Shown: positions 1 to 5,896, numbered from the stretch's first letter. The stretch is 6,809 nucleotides of DNA from an uncultured Lactobacillus sp. (GCA_946409675.1 CAMJXI010000058.1:1-6809); one strand, 5' to 3'. The notes: generated from the sequence alone by a model not told the origin. Made by a program: numbers and translations.

Positions 1-2
1 CT

Positions 3-332
3 GCGATGCTGACTGAGGACGACTTGATCATTGGCTTTTCCCTCTCTGGTAGAACTAAGGACCTCTACTCCGCAATGAGTATCGCGCAATCAAACGATGC
101 CAAAACCATTATTATTACGAACTCCCCTACTTCACCACTTGCACAAATGGCCGACATCTCGCTCCAAACTTCTGTCGATGAGTTTCTGAATGGTGGGACG
201 GTAGCTGGGCAGATTTCCCAACTTTATGTCTGCAATGTTTTGATGCGGGGCTACGAATTACAAAATCGCGTGGATTCCATTCAGTTACGCGAGAAATCCT
301 TACGGGCAATTATTGAAAAGCGGATGGACTAA
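3..332 (+). CDS. RpiR/MurR-family transcriptional regulator, C-terminal SIS domain (5' partial)
   Basis: The reading frame is open from the left edge, so the N-terminal helix-turn-helix domain and the first part of the sugar-phosphate-binding domain lie outside the window. About 109 residues remain of a family that usually has about 250-290. They show the SIS fold pattern: a hydrophobic strand followed by GFSLSGRTKDL, where the Ser/Gly-rich loop binds phosphosugar, then a strand KTIIITN and the segment SPLAQMADI, which is very typical of RpiR regulators. Such proteins sense a sugar phosphate and control neighbouring carbohydrate genes. The target cannot be inferred because the upstream context is missing. 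The internal ATG at position 6 is not the real start. The gene ends with TAA just before a strong terminator and converges on the minus-strand ABC operon. Confidence 0.88.
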   Translation, partial: AMLTEDDLIIGFSLSGRTKDLYSAMSIAQSNDAKTIIITNSPTSPLAQMADISLQTSVDEFLNGGTVAGQISQLYVCNVLMRGYELQNRVDSIQLREKSLRAIIEKRMD

Positions 333-379
333 TTTTAGAACTTAAAAATGTTAATCGAATTAAGTTTAAAAAGAGCACA

Positions 380-415
380 AAAAATGACTTCAATCGGCGG
401 ATTGAAGTCATTTTT
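380..415. terminator. Bidirectional intrinsic terminator between convergent genes
   Basis: A perfect 16-bp stem (380-395 paired with 400-415) closes on the 4-nt loop GGCG. The core TGACTTCAATC is flanked by an A-run on the left and a T-run on the right, so a U-tract follows the hairpin on both strands. It lies 48 nt after the regulator stop on the + strand and 65 nt after the last permease stop on the - strand. It can therefore end both transcripts. Confidence 0.9.
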
Positions 416-479
416 GTTTGCTATTTAGTTAGTTACTTATTGTTCTGTCTTATTAACCAATTTAGTTTAATTACTTTTC

Positions 480-1229
480 CTATTTCTTTGTCGAAACAAA
501 CCGTTGCATCATCAACGTTGTGGCAGTCCAGAGGACCAACAAAATCAACAAGATAATTCCCGCGAAGACACTTAATTGGGCCACATGTTGCAACGCCTCA
601 AGGTTGTTCAAGCCAGCTAGTAATACGCGACTGATGACTTCCATGAGCACGACGAAGATGACGACGTACAAAACACCAACCAACAACTTACCCATTTTCA
701 TCGGCAAGAGTTCCACAATCGTTTTTGTACTGATGTTGATGAAACTCACGATCACCATAATACTGACTATCAAGAGTAGTCCGACAGCAAAAATCAATGC
801 AATCACTCCTGGTGAGAGTTGAATTTGTGATGACTCAAAATATTTACTAAAGTCGCCGTTTTGATTAACGACAATATTTAACATTTCTAGTAAAAATTTA
901 ACAATGGCAAAGCCCATCCAAGTCACTAAAGTACTGAGGTGATTAGCAAGAACCAGCTTACCTTCATGAATTGGCAAGAGCCGCATCTTATTTTGCGTCC
1001 AAACTTGTTCCTGAATCTTCACAGTATACCAGACGAAAATGAGGCTCGTGATACTTACGATTGTCCCACAAAAGAGTGCCACCATTCCGAGTGAGTTCCA
1101 GGCAAAACGCGTAATAAACATCGAGATGAGTTGTAAAGCGACGACGATCCCTGATGCCAGCAGAAAAAGCTGTAATTTTGGTCTAAATGTTTCCATAAAT
1201 GCTGCTCTAAAATGTGTCACTAAATTCAT
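480..1229 (-). CDS. ABC transporter permease, third of three tandem paralogues
   Basis: A 249-residue polytopic membrane protein with about six hydrophobic segments (roughly residues 21-41, 46-70, 99-122, 139-166, 183-207 and 217-243) and no signal peptide. It resembles ABC-2-type permeases fed by a separate ATPase. Between segments 2 and 3 is a charged cytoplasmic stretch with KIQEQVWTQN, then RLLPI (83-87) and LANHLST. Between segments 4 and 5 is VELLPMKMGKLLV (172-184). Both motifs recur in the neighbouring permease at 1242-1991, and less strongly in the one at 2000-2734, which shows common ancestry. The gene is last in the GntR operon, 12 nt after the previous stop and in the same frame. 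Its ribosome site is a modest AGAAAG before ATG. The substrate is unknown; the role is inferred from the neighbouring ATPase. Confidence 0.88.
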   Translation of the reverse strand: MNLVTHFRAAFMETFRPKLQLFLLASGIVVALQLISMFITRFAWNSLGMVALFCGTIVSITSLIFVWYTVKIQEQVWTQNKMRLLPIHEGKLVLANHLSTLVTWMGFAIVKFLLEMLNIVVNQNGDFSKYFESSQIQLSPGVIALIFAVGLLLIVSIMVIVSFINISTKTIVELLPMKMGKLLVGVLYVVIFVVLMEVISRVLLAGLNNLEALQHVAQLSVFAGIILLILLVLWTATTLMMQRFVSTKK

Positions 1230-1241
1230 CTACTTTCTTTT

Positions 1242-1991
1242 TTACTTAGCTGTCTCAATAAATCTTCTAATTAAGAAAGTTGAGAGTACCTCTAACACGG
1301 CAATCATGACTAGCATCAACACGATACCGATTGCTAAACCTGGGATCAACTCGGGTTGTTCCACTGAAATATTCAACGAGTTGAAGCCGTTACTTACTAA
1401 ATTAATCAATTGAAATACACCAAACACAGTTGCTGCATAAACCAGGAACACGACTAAGCGTCCCTTTGCGACTGGCAATAATTCCAAAATTGATTTTGCT
1501 AAAGCGTTTAAGAAGCTTACGAAGACTATCAAGTAATAAACGGTTATAACTACAACCACCGAGACGAGGACCACCTTTAATACTGGATTCGTTCCCCAGA
1601 AAGCGAGGTCAATATCTTGTTTAGATCCTGATGTAGTTAAAATATTGATACCGAGCATCACGCCACCAATCAGTGTAATTAAGAGAAATCCCACGAAAGT
1701 GCTCAGGTGATTTCCCAAAACTAAGCCCCGATTTGAGATGGGCAACAGCCGGTAGCGGTTTTGCGACCAAATCTTTTCTTGGATCCGAATAATCCAAATG
1801 ACGAAAACCCAGCCAGCCAAGAAGAAGAACTGTACGCCAATAATCACCGAAATGAACGATCCAGCATCAAATTCGACCCCACGGACAATTAGACCGGCGA
1901 TTTGCATAATTATTACTAAGGCAGCGTACCCCAAGAAGAGCGGCGTTTTCTGTCTAAATGTTTCTTTGAAAGCTAAGAGTACATCTTTCAT
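1242..1991 (-). CDS. ABC transporter permease, second of three tandem paralogues
   Basis: A 249-residue membrane protein with about six hydrophobic segments and the same plan as its neighbours. A short cytoplasmic N-terminus (FKETFRQK) comes first. A basic cytoplasmic loop carries RIQEKIWSQNRYRLLPI (69-85) and LVLGNHLST (90-98). A second loop carries SILELLPVAKGRLVV (167-181). A cytoplasmic tail ends RRFIETAK. The two loops are the likely contact sites (coupling helices) with the operon's ATPase; this is inference from position and conservation. The ATG is preceded by AGGATGA overlapping the previous gene's TAG, with an 8-nt gap, so translation is probably coupled. It is clearly closer to the permease at 480-1229 than to the one at 2000-2734. 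No substrate can be named. Confidence 0.88.
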   Translation of the reverse strand: MKDVLLAFKETFRQKTPLFLGYAALVIIMQIAGLIVRGVEFDAGSFISVIIGVQFFFLAGWVFVIWIIRIQEKIWSQNRYRLLPISNRGLVLGNHLSTFVGFLLITLIGGVMLGINILTTSGSKQDIDLAFWGTNPVLKVVLVSVVVVITVYYLIVFVSFLNALAKSILELLPVAKGRLVVFLVYAATVFGVFQLINLVSNGFNSLNISVEQPELIPGLAIGIVLMLVMIAVLEVLSTFLIRRFIETAK

Positions 1992-1999
1992 AAGTCATC

Positions 2000-2734
2000 C
2001 TACTTTCTAGTCTCTAAATACTTGTCCAACACCAATTCGTTTAATCCTTCAAAGACTAAGCCAAGCACTACTAGCACAGCTAGGAGCATGGTGAATTGTC
2101 CTTTGTCCCACAAAACACCTACGACATCGTCCAAGAACCAGACTACGGCAATGACAAAAACGATTACTAATGGCACGTTAGCTAAGTTGCTTAACCATTT
2201 TGCGCCAGTTGTCGGAATCAATTGACTCGTCGTTTCTCCCATTATATTCACGAAATCTAAAACGGAGAAGGTGGTCAGCATGCCGACAACAATAATCAAA
2301 AGGGTTTGGAAAACCGGTGGCAGGTATTCGCTATTCACATACGATTGTTGGTGCAACAAAATCATCGCAGTGTAACCAATAACTCCTTGAACACCTATTT
2401 GAATCAAGCCCAGAAACCCACTGCTGAGAATGTTGGCCAACTGAAACTTTCTATTTTTGATTGGTAGCAGTCTAAACCGATTAGAGGTTTCAGCATTTAA
2501 TTGAACTTTAACTAACAAGATTAAGAGAATAAATGAGAAGATAATCGCTGTGCCCAAAACAAATTGGAAAAGCGTCTGGCTCCCCATTACATCTACAATA
2601 TTCAACGCAGATAACTGCTTGCTACTAAGAACGACGATGGCGAAAATTACTACTAATTGAATTGCCAGCATTTGAAAGAATTGTTTACTTTTCAACCTGA
2701 CTAATTCTTTAAACAACACCCCAAATTTTGTCAT
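2000..2734 (-). CDS. ABC transporter permease, first of three tandem paralogues
   Basis: A 244-residue polytopic membrane protein with about six hydrophobic segments. It is the most diverged of the three permeases but keeps the diagnostic loop: SNRFRLLPIKNRKFQLAN (84-101), against the QNRYRLLPI...LVLGN pattern of the next gene. It also keeps a weaker second loop, TSQLIPTTGAKWL (169-181), at the place where the others have ELLP. The tail DKYLETRK matches the basic tails of the paralogues. The gene starts 11 nt after the ATPase stop. Its ribosome site is formed by an unusual run of seven G residues that begins inside the ATPase stop codon. It is probably a membrane subunit paired with the ATPase at 2746-3444. 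Whether it forms homodimers or mixed dimers with the other two permeases is unknown. Confidence 0.87.
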   Translation of the reverse strand: MTKFGVLFKELVRLKSKQFFQMLAIQLVVIFAIVVLSSKQLSALNIVDVMGSQTLFQFVLGTAIIFSFILLILLVKVQLNAETSNRFRLLPIKNRKFQLANILSSGFLGLIQIGVQGVIGYTAMILLHQQSYVNSEYLPPVFQTLLIIVVGMLTTFSVLDFVNIMGETTSQLIPTTGAKWLSNLANVPLVIVFVIAVVWFLDDVVGVLWDKGQFTMLLAVLVVLGLVFEGLNELVLDKYLETRK

Positions 2735-2739
2735 CTCGT

Positions 2740-2746
2740 CCCCCCC
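2740..2746 (-). promoter_or_regulatory. G7 tract acting as ribosome binding site of the first permease
   Basis: On the minus strand the ATPase stop TAG runs into seven consecutive Gs, then ACGAG and the permease ATG. The G-run is the only purine-rich element at the right distance for a Shine-Dalgarno site. A homopolymer of this length is uncommon and could change length by slippage, which would alter the spacing to the start codon. Confidence 0.6.
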
Positions 2747-3444
2747 TAGTACTTGCTTTCGTAGAACTCTTCGATAGTTTGGCCGTATTGTGAACGAATT
2801 TGTTCAGCCGGCAAATGTTCAATAATTTCGGAGTCTTTGATGATGACAATGTCATCGAGTAAGTTAGAGATATCGTTCAAGTAGTGATCACTGAAGATAA
2901 CCGTTGCATCTGGTTCTTTCCACTTGATGATGGTATCGGTGATCCGTTTTCTCGTCATGCTGTCAATTCCTTCAAAAGGTTCGTCGAGGAGATATAGTGG
3001 AACAGTTCTTGAGAAAACCAAGGCCATTGAAAGACGGGCAATTTCACCCTTAGACATCTTGCCTAACTTGTTGTCGAGTTTAACGTCCAAGTATTCGCTA
3101 ATCGTCAAAAATTTATCGGAATTAAAATCCGGATAAACGCTCGTGTAGAAACGCAAGACCTCTGAGCCTTTTGTTCCCAGTGAGAAGTCCGGCACAAGTT
3201 GTGCGTTGTAACTGATATTTTCCTTGCGGAAGGTCTCGTTTTCTTGACCCAAAACATCGACGGTACCCTTGTAGTTCTTGGCTACACCTGTGATAATCCG
3301 CATCAAAGTTGTTTTACCTGCACCATTTGCACCGAGTAAACCAACAATTTGGTTAGAATCGATTTGTAAATCGAGACCTTGTAAAATTTGTTTACCACCA
3401 GTTTTATATGATAAGTTCTTTAGTTCTAAGATTTTTTCGGCCAT
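2746..3444 (-). CDS. ABC transporter ATP-binding protein of the GntR-regulated operon
   Basis: A 232-residue nucleotide-binding subunit. Visible motifs, numbered from the chosen ATG, are Walker A GANGAGKT (38-45), a Q-loop around NAQLVPDF, a non-canonical signature MSKGE (130-134) in place of LSGGQ, Walker B LYLLDEP (150-156), a D-loop GID, and the switch histidine in SDH (187). The signature variant with Lys is shared by YtrB/EcsA-like ATPases of Firmicutes. The protein should energise the three permeases downstream. The start is uncertain. A GTG at 3453 overlaps the regulator's stop but leaves only 3 nt after GGAGG (3457-3461). The ATG at 3444 leaves 12 nt and gives the more family-like N-terminus MAEKILELKNLSY, so it was preferred. 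If GTG is used, the gene overlaps the regulator by 8 nt. Co-transcription with the regulator is nearly certain. Confidence 0.92.
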   Translation of the reverse strand: MAEKILELKNLSYKTGGKQILQGLDLQIDSNQIVGLLGANGAGKTTLMRIITGVAKNYKGTVDVLGQENETFRKENISYNAQLVPDFSLGTKGSEVLRFYTSVYPDFNSDKFLTISEYLDVKLDNKLGKMSKGEIARLSMALVFSRTVPLYLLDEPFEGIDSMTRKRITDTIIKWKEPDATVIFSDHYLNDISNLLDDIVIIKDSEIIEHLPAEQIRSQYGQTIEEFYESKY

Positions 3445-3445
3445 G

Positions 3446-3808
3446 TTATGCACGCCCCTCCAAATAATTTTCTAAGTAATAGGAAATCTCTTCCTTGCTC
3501 AAATCGAGTTTAGTGAGATTGTCGTACATCACTTTAATTTCCCCGATAATCAACTTCTTCTTTAAGTTACCCACGATTTTTTGATCATCAACCACGAAAC
3601 TCCCACGACCGCGCTGGACTTCGATCACGTTCTCGTCACCCAGCTCGCTCAGTGCTCGTTGCACAGTATTCGTATTTACGCTTAGGTCTAAAGCAAGATC
3701 ACGGACAGACGGCAACTTAGCACCTGGTGCTAGGCGATTCGTCACGATCTCTTGGTAAATATAATCCTTAATTTGTAAGTAAATCGGAATATTGTCTTTG
3801 AATTTCAA
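3446..3808 (-). CDS. GntR-family transcriptional regulator, YtrA subfamily
   Basis: A short GntR regulator of 120 residues. The N-terminal winged helix-turn-helix (about residues 1-72) shows the family pattern IPIYLQIKDYI, then LPSVRDLALDLSVNTNTVQRAL (recognition helix) and the wing RGRGSFV. Only about 50 helical residues follow, as in the YtrA subfamily, so there is no large FCD or UTRA ligand domain. YtrA-type regulators are usually dimeric repressors of their own ABC operon. Here the gene leads such an operon and has an inverted repeat over its promoter. Start choice: a GTG at 3817 opens the frame, but it sits directly on GAGG. The TTG at 3806-3808 has GAGGTG (3815-3820) 6 nt upstream and gives the family-like start MKFKDNIPIY, so TTG was preferred. 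The GTG start would add three residues. Confidence 0.9.
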   Translation of the reverse strand: MKFKDNIPIYLQIKDYIYQEIVTNRLAPGAKLPSVRDLALDLSVNTNTVQRALSELGDENVIEVQRGRGSFVVDDQKIVGNLKKKLIIGEIKVMYDNLTKLDLSKEEISYYLENYLEGRA

Positions 3809-3814
3809 GGAGCA

Positions 3815-3820
3815 CACCTC
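3815..3820 (-). promoter_or_regulatory. Ribosome binding site that decides the GntR start
   Basis: GAGGTG on the minus strand lies 6 nt before TTG at 3806-3808. It overlaps the alternative GTG start at 3815-3817, which therefore has no properly spaced Shine-Dalgarno site. This favours the TTG start. Confidence 0.6.
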
Positions 3821-3832
3821 GCTTTCTTTGTT

Positions 3833-3860
3833 CTAGTGTTCTATCCAACTAATACACTAG
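3833..3860. promoter_or_regulatory. Inverted-repeat operator, probable GntR (YtrA-type) binding site
   Basis: A 28-bp dyad reads CTAGTGT, 14 nt, ACACTAG, with perfect 7-bp arms. YtrA-type GntR regulators in Firmicutes are known to bind widely spaced AGTGT/ACACT half-sites in front of their own operons. This one lies just upstream of the GntR gene and covers the proposed -10 element and the start of transcription. The simplest reading is autorepression of the whole five-gene operon. The dyad is seen directly; the binding protein is inferred. Confidence 0.75.
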
Positions 3861-3882
3861 TACAAGTTTTTTGGTTTGTCAA
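3854..3882 (-). promoter_or_regulatory. Promoter of the GntR-ABC operon
   Basis: On the minus strand a perfect -35 TTGACA (3882-3877) is followed after 17 nt by TAGTGT (3859-3854). This keeps the key first, second and last positions of a -10 box. The -10 falls inside one arm of the inverted repeat, so a bound repressor would block polymerase. The expected transcript start is near 3847, leaving a leader of about 40 nt. Confidence 0.6.
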
Positions 3883-3901
3883 CATCGTCGTCCAAAAGCG
3901 C

Positions 3902-3933
3902 ATAAAAAAAGTCGCATCTGCGACTTTTTTTAT
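3902..3933 (-). terminator. Intrinsic terminator after the hrt-ogt operon
   Basis: The core stem GTCGC/GCGAC closes a 4-nt loop and is extended by seven A:T pairs on each side (3904-3915 with 3920-3931, extendable by two more pairs). On the minus strand a run of seven Ts ends the structure. It starts 12 nt after the ogt stop and separates this operon from the GntR promoter. The symmetric A/T tracts would also allow termination on the other strand. Confidence 0.88.
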
Positions 3934-3944
3934 TTTTTAATTTT

Positions 3945-4565
3945 CTACACTTCATTTTCAGCATCAAAGTCCATCGTCAACTGCTCGACTTGTTTGGACT
4001 TGCCACGCTTGTGTTTAGCACTAGTCGTCGCATCCCTTGGCCAATAAAACTTGGTCACATCAATTCGTTCCAGTTGCAGTAACTTAATCTTCTTGGTCAG
4101 CCCACCGGAATAACCAGTCAGATTACCGTCCTTACCGATCACGCGGTGACACGGGACCAAAATTGCTAACGGATTTTGGCCAATCGCATTTCCGACTGCT
4201 TGGGACGACATACTTGGCCGCTTCATTTCGGAAGCCACCACTTTAGCAATCTCGCCGTAGTTTTGCGTCTGACCGTAGCCGATTTTCTCTAGCTCGTGCC
4301 AGACGAGTTTTTGAAAGTCTGTGCCAATAAATTCTTTCTTGATCAATGTTGGACTCGGATTTTCGCCAGCAAAATACAGATCAAGCCAGTTGGCCGTCAG
4401 TTGAAAAATTTCGAGTGTCTGACTTTCCGGCACTTCAGCTAGTTCTGCTTGGTTAATTTCATTTGCGAAATCAAGCGCAATTAATTTGTCGTCCTTGGCC
4501 TCTAAATATAAGAGACCGACCGGACTTTGGTAAGTTGTATAAAAATCAGCTTTTCTTAATCCCAT
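3945..4565 (-). CDS. ogt: Methylated-DNA-protein-cysteine S-methyltransferase (O6-alkylguanine repair)
   Basis: A suicide DNA-repair protein that moves an alkyl group from O6-alkylguanine to its own cysteine. An N-terminal ribonuclease-like domain (about 8-80) is followed by the DNA-binding domain (about 82-168) with FQKLVWHELEKIGYGQTQNYGEIA, the helix SSQAVGNAIGQNP, and the active site PCHRVIG with Cys139. GYSGGL follows. Glu and His partners of the catalytic network are present in LER (165-167) and PCHR. Two oddities are visible. The usual arginine finger before AVG is Gln122. The protein has 206 residues where the family usually has about 160-175, because a tail of about 36 residues follows the catalytic domain: first basic (KHKRGKSK), then acidic, containing QLTMDF (195-200). 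The start ATG lies inside the end of the TetR gene (20-nt overlap) with only a weak GATGGG-like ribosome site, so coupled translation is likely. A terminator follows. Confidence 0.95.
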   Translation of the reverse strand: MGLRKADFYTTYQSPVGLLYLEAKDDKLIALDFANEINQAELAEVPESQTLEIFQLTANWLDLYFAGENPSPTLIKKEFIGTDFQKLVWHELEKIGYGQTQNYGEIAKVVASEMKRPSMSSQAVGNAIGQNPLAILVPCHRVIGKDGNLTGYSGGLTKKIKLLQLERIDVTKFYWPRDATTSAKHKRGKSKQVEQLTMDFDAENEV

Positions 4566-5157
4566 GTTCTACCCATCTCTGCTTATACGCAAAATCAGCC
4601 AACATCTCTTCGGCACTCATTGCTTGTACAAGGTAGGTGCTCAAAGAATCCATAATCAAAGCCATAATAAAGTACAAGAAGCTAATGGCCTCACTGTTAT
4701 CGGTGATATCGAAGTGATTAATAGCGAGTAGTTTCAACCAAGATTGGATCATGCGGTCGTCTTCTAACATCATCAAAGCATTTTCCTTATTAAACAAAAC
4801 GGTGTTCCCATTTTGAATCAGAATCTGCAGGATTTTGTATTCGACGGCTTCAGAACTAATATCGGTGACGTGAATGAGATAATCGTTGATTCCCTTAAAG
4901 AAATCGTTACGGCTATGGCCAATATAACGCATGATTTTTTCATGTGTCACATCGGTACCACGCCGGATGATGTATTGGTGTGCATCTTCGATGTCTTCGA
5001 AATATTTATAGAAGGCTGCACGCGAAAAATCCGCACGTTTCACAATGTCACTAACTGTGACGAGTGTCGCCGGATTTTTGCTGTAAACATCTATTAAAAT
5101 CAGTTCGATGGCATTCTTTTTTTCTTCGCTGAGGTTGATAAAAGTCGATTTAGGCAT
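4546..5157 (-). CDS. hrtR: TetR-family regulator, HrtR-like (probable heme sensor)
   Basis: A 203-residue TetR/AcrR-type repressor. The N-terminal DNA-binding domain (about 9-56) has VTVSDIVKRADFSRAAFYKYFED, with the typical YKYF end of the recognition helix. The start MPKSTFINLSEEK resembles a TetR subgroup of lactic acid bacteria that includes Lactococcus HrtR. From memory of the HrtR literature, its heme iron is held by His72 and His149. Here the N-terminal region aligns without gaps, His72 is present, and a histidine sits at 148. The C-terminal ligand/dimer domain is otherwise divergent. It lies directly behind HrtB/HrtA-like transporter genes, 3 nt after the ATPase stop, which fits local control of heme export. 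A different hydrophobic inducer cannot be excluded. The operator would be upstream of the permease, outside the window. Confidence 0.85.
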   Translation of the reverse strand: MPKSTFINLSEEKKNAIELILIDVYSKNPATLVTVSDIVKRADFSRAAFYKYFEDIEDAHQYIIRRGTDVTHEKIMRYIGHSRNDFFKGINDYLIHVTDISSEAVEYKILQILIQNGNTVLFNKENALMMLEDDRMIQSWLKLLAINHFDITDNSEAISFLYFIMALIMDSLSTYLVQAMSAEEMLADFAYKQRWVEHGIKKS

Positions 5158-5160
5158 TTT

Positions 5161-5892
5161 CTAAACTTTCTCCATATAATCACTAATTTCCTTCTCTACT
5201 AGTATACCATCTTCCATCGCTAAAACACGATCGGCAAATGAAACCATTCGGGGATCATGGGTCACCATAATCGTCGCTTTTTGCTTGTCATGGGCTTCTT
5301 GTGCCAAAAGTTTCACAACGTCATATGCGTGGTCGGTATCAAGTGCAGCGGTTGGTTCGTCGGCCAAAATCACTGCAGGGTTGTTGTACAAGGCTTTAGC
5401 GATAGCCACCCGTTGTTTCTCACCACCGGAAAGGTCGCGGGGCATCTTCTTTTTGAGTTCCAAAATATCTAAAGACTTTAGCAATTCGTTAAAACGGTCC
5501 GTCTGAAATTTTCTTTTTTCGACTTGATCAATGAACTTAAATTGGTCTTCAACTTTCAAGAATGGTATCAAATTGGTACCTTGCAAAATAAAACCAATTT
5601 CTTTGAGGCGGGCTTCACTGCGTTTCTTCTCGGAAAGGTTCGTGAAGTCGGAGTTACCAATCAAAATTTGGCCACTCGTTGGGGTCTGCAATCCCCCAGC
5701 AATTGTTAGGAAGGTCGATTTACCGGAACCACTGGGTCCGATAATTGCAACGAATTCGCCAGGTTGGATAGCGAAGTTAATATCTTTGAGAGCCGTAATT
5801 TCTGTATGACCACTACCAAATTTTTTGATAATGTTTTTCATTTCTAAGCTATTTTGTTGCTTGGTTTGTGTCTTAGTTTCTAATGTATTCAT
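5161..5892 (-). CDS. hrtA: HrtA-like ABC transporter ATP-binding protein (MacB/LolD type)
   Basis: A 243-residue ATPase. Numbered from the chosen ATG, it has Walker A GPSGSGKST (52-60), a Q-loop at FILQGTNLIPFLKV (Gln104), signature LSGGE (154-158), Walker B VILADEP (174-180), D-loop ALD and switch His212. The phrase IGFILQGTNLIPFLKV closely follows the pattern I recall for staphylococcal HrtA. With the permease it would form a type VII (MacB-like) transporter that removes heme from the membrane. An N-terminal polar stretch of about 17 residues (TKTQTKQQ) precedes the ATPase fold. The frame opens at a TTG at 5907, but GGAGG (5901-5905) lies 8 nt before the ATG at 5892, so ATG was chosen. The permease stop lies 4 nt upstream and the Shine-Dalgarno sits in its last Gly-Gly codons. 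The TetR gene follows after 3 nt. Confidence 0.9.
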   Translation of the reverse strand: MNTLETKTQTKQQNSLEMKNIIKKFGSGHTEITALKDINFAIQPGEFVAIIGPSGSGKSTFLTIAGGLQTPTSGQILIGNSDFTNLSEKKRSEARLKEIGFILQGTNLIPFLKVEDQFKFIDQVEKRKFQTDRFNELLKSLDILELKKKMPRDLSGGEKQRVAIAKALYNNPAVILADEPTAALDTDHAYDVVKLLAQEAHDKQKATIMVTHDPRMVSFADRVLAMEDGILVEKEISDYMEKV

Positions 5893-5896
5893 CGAA

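Noticed and set aside
339..366. Inverted repeat AACTTAA / TTAAGTT after the RpiR stop codon.
   Set aside because: The arms are only 7 bp, A/T-rich and separated by 14 nt, without a U-tract. The strong hairpin at 380-415 is the credible terminator.
520..822. Plus-strand open frame of 100 codons opposite the third permease.
   Set aside because: Its product is a low-complexity Thr/Lys/Asn/Ile-rich mirror of the membrane protein on the other strand. It has no family pattern and no ribosome site seen.
1039..1413. Plus-strand open frame of 124 codons spanning the junction of two permeases.
   Set aside because: It crosses the ends of two well-supported minus-strand genes and has no recognisable motif or promoter, so it is a shadow frame.
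480..3808. A bacteriocin or lantibiotic immunity locus.
   Set aside because: GntR plus ABC-2-like permeases can occur in such loci, but there is no precursor peptide, modification enzyme or histidine kinase in the window, so the substrate is left open.
4813..5097. Plus-strand open frame of 94 codons opposite the TetR gene.
   Set aside because: The minus-strand TetR protein has a clear helix-turn-helix domain and operon context; the opposite frame has neither.
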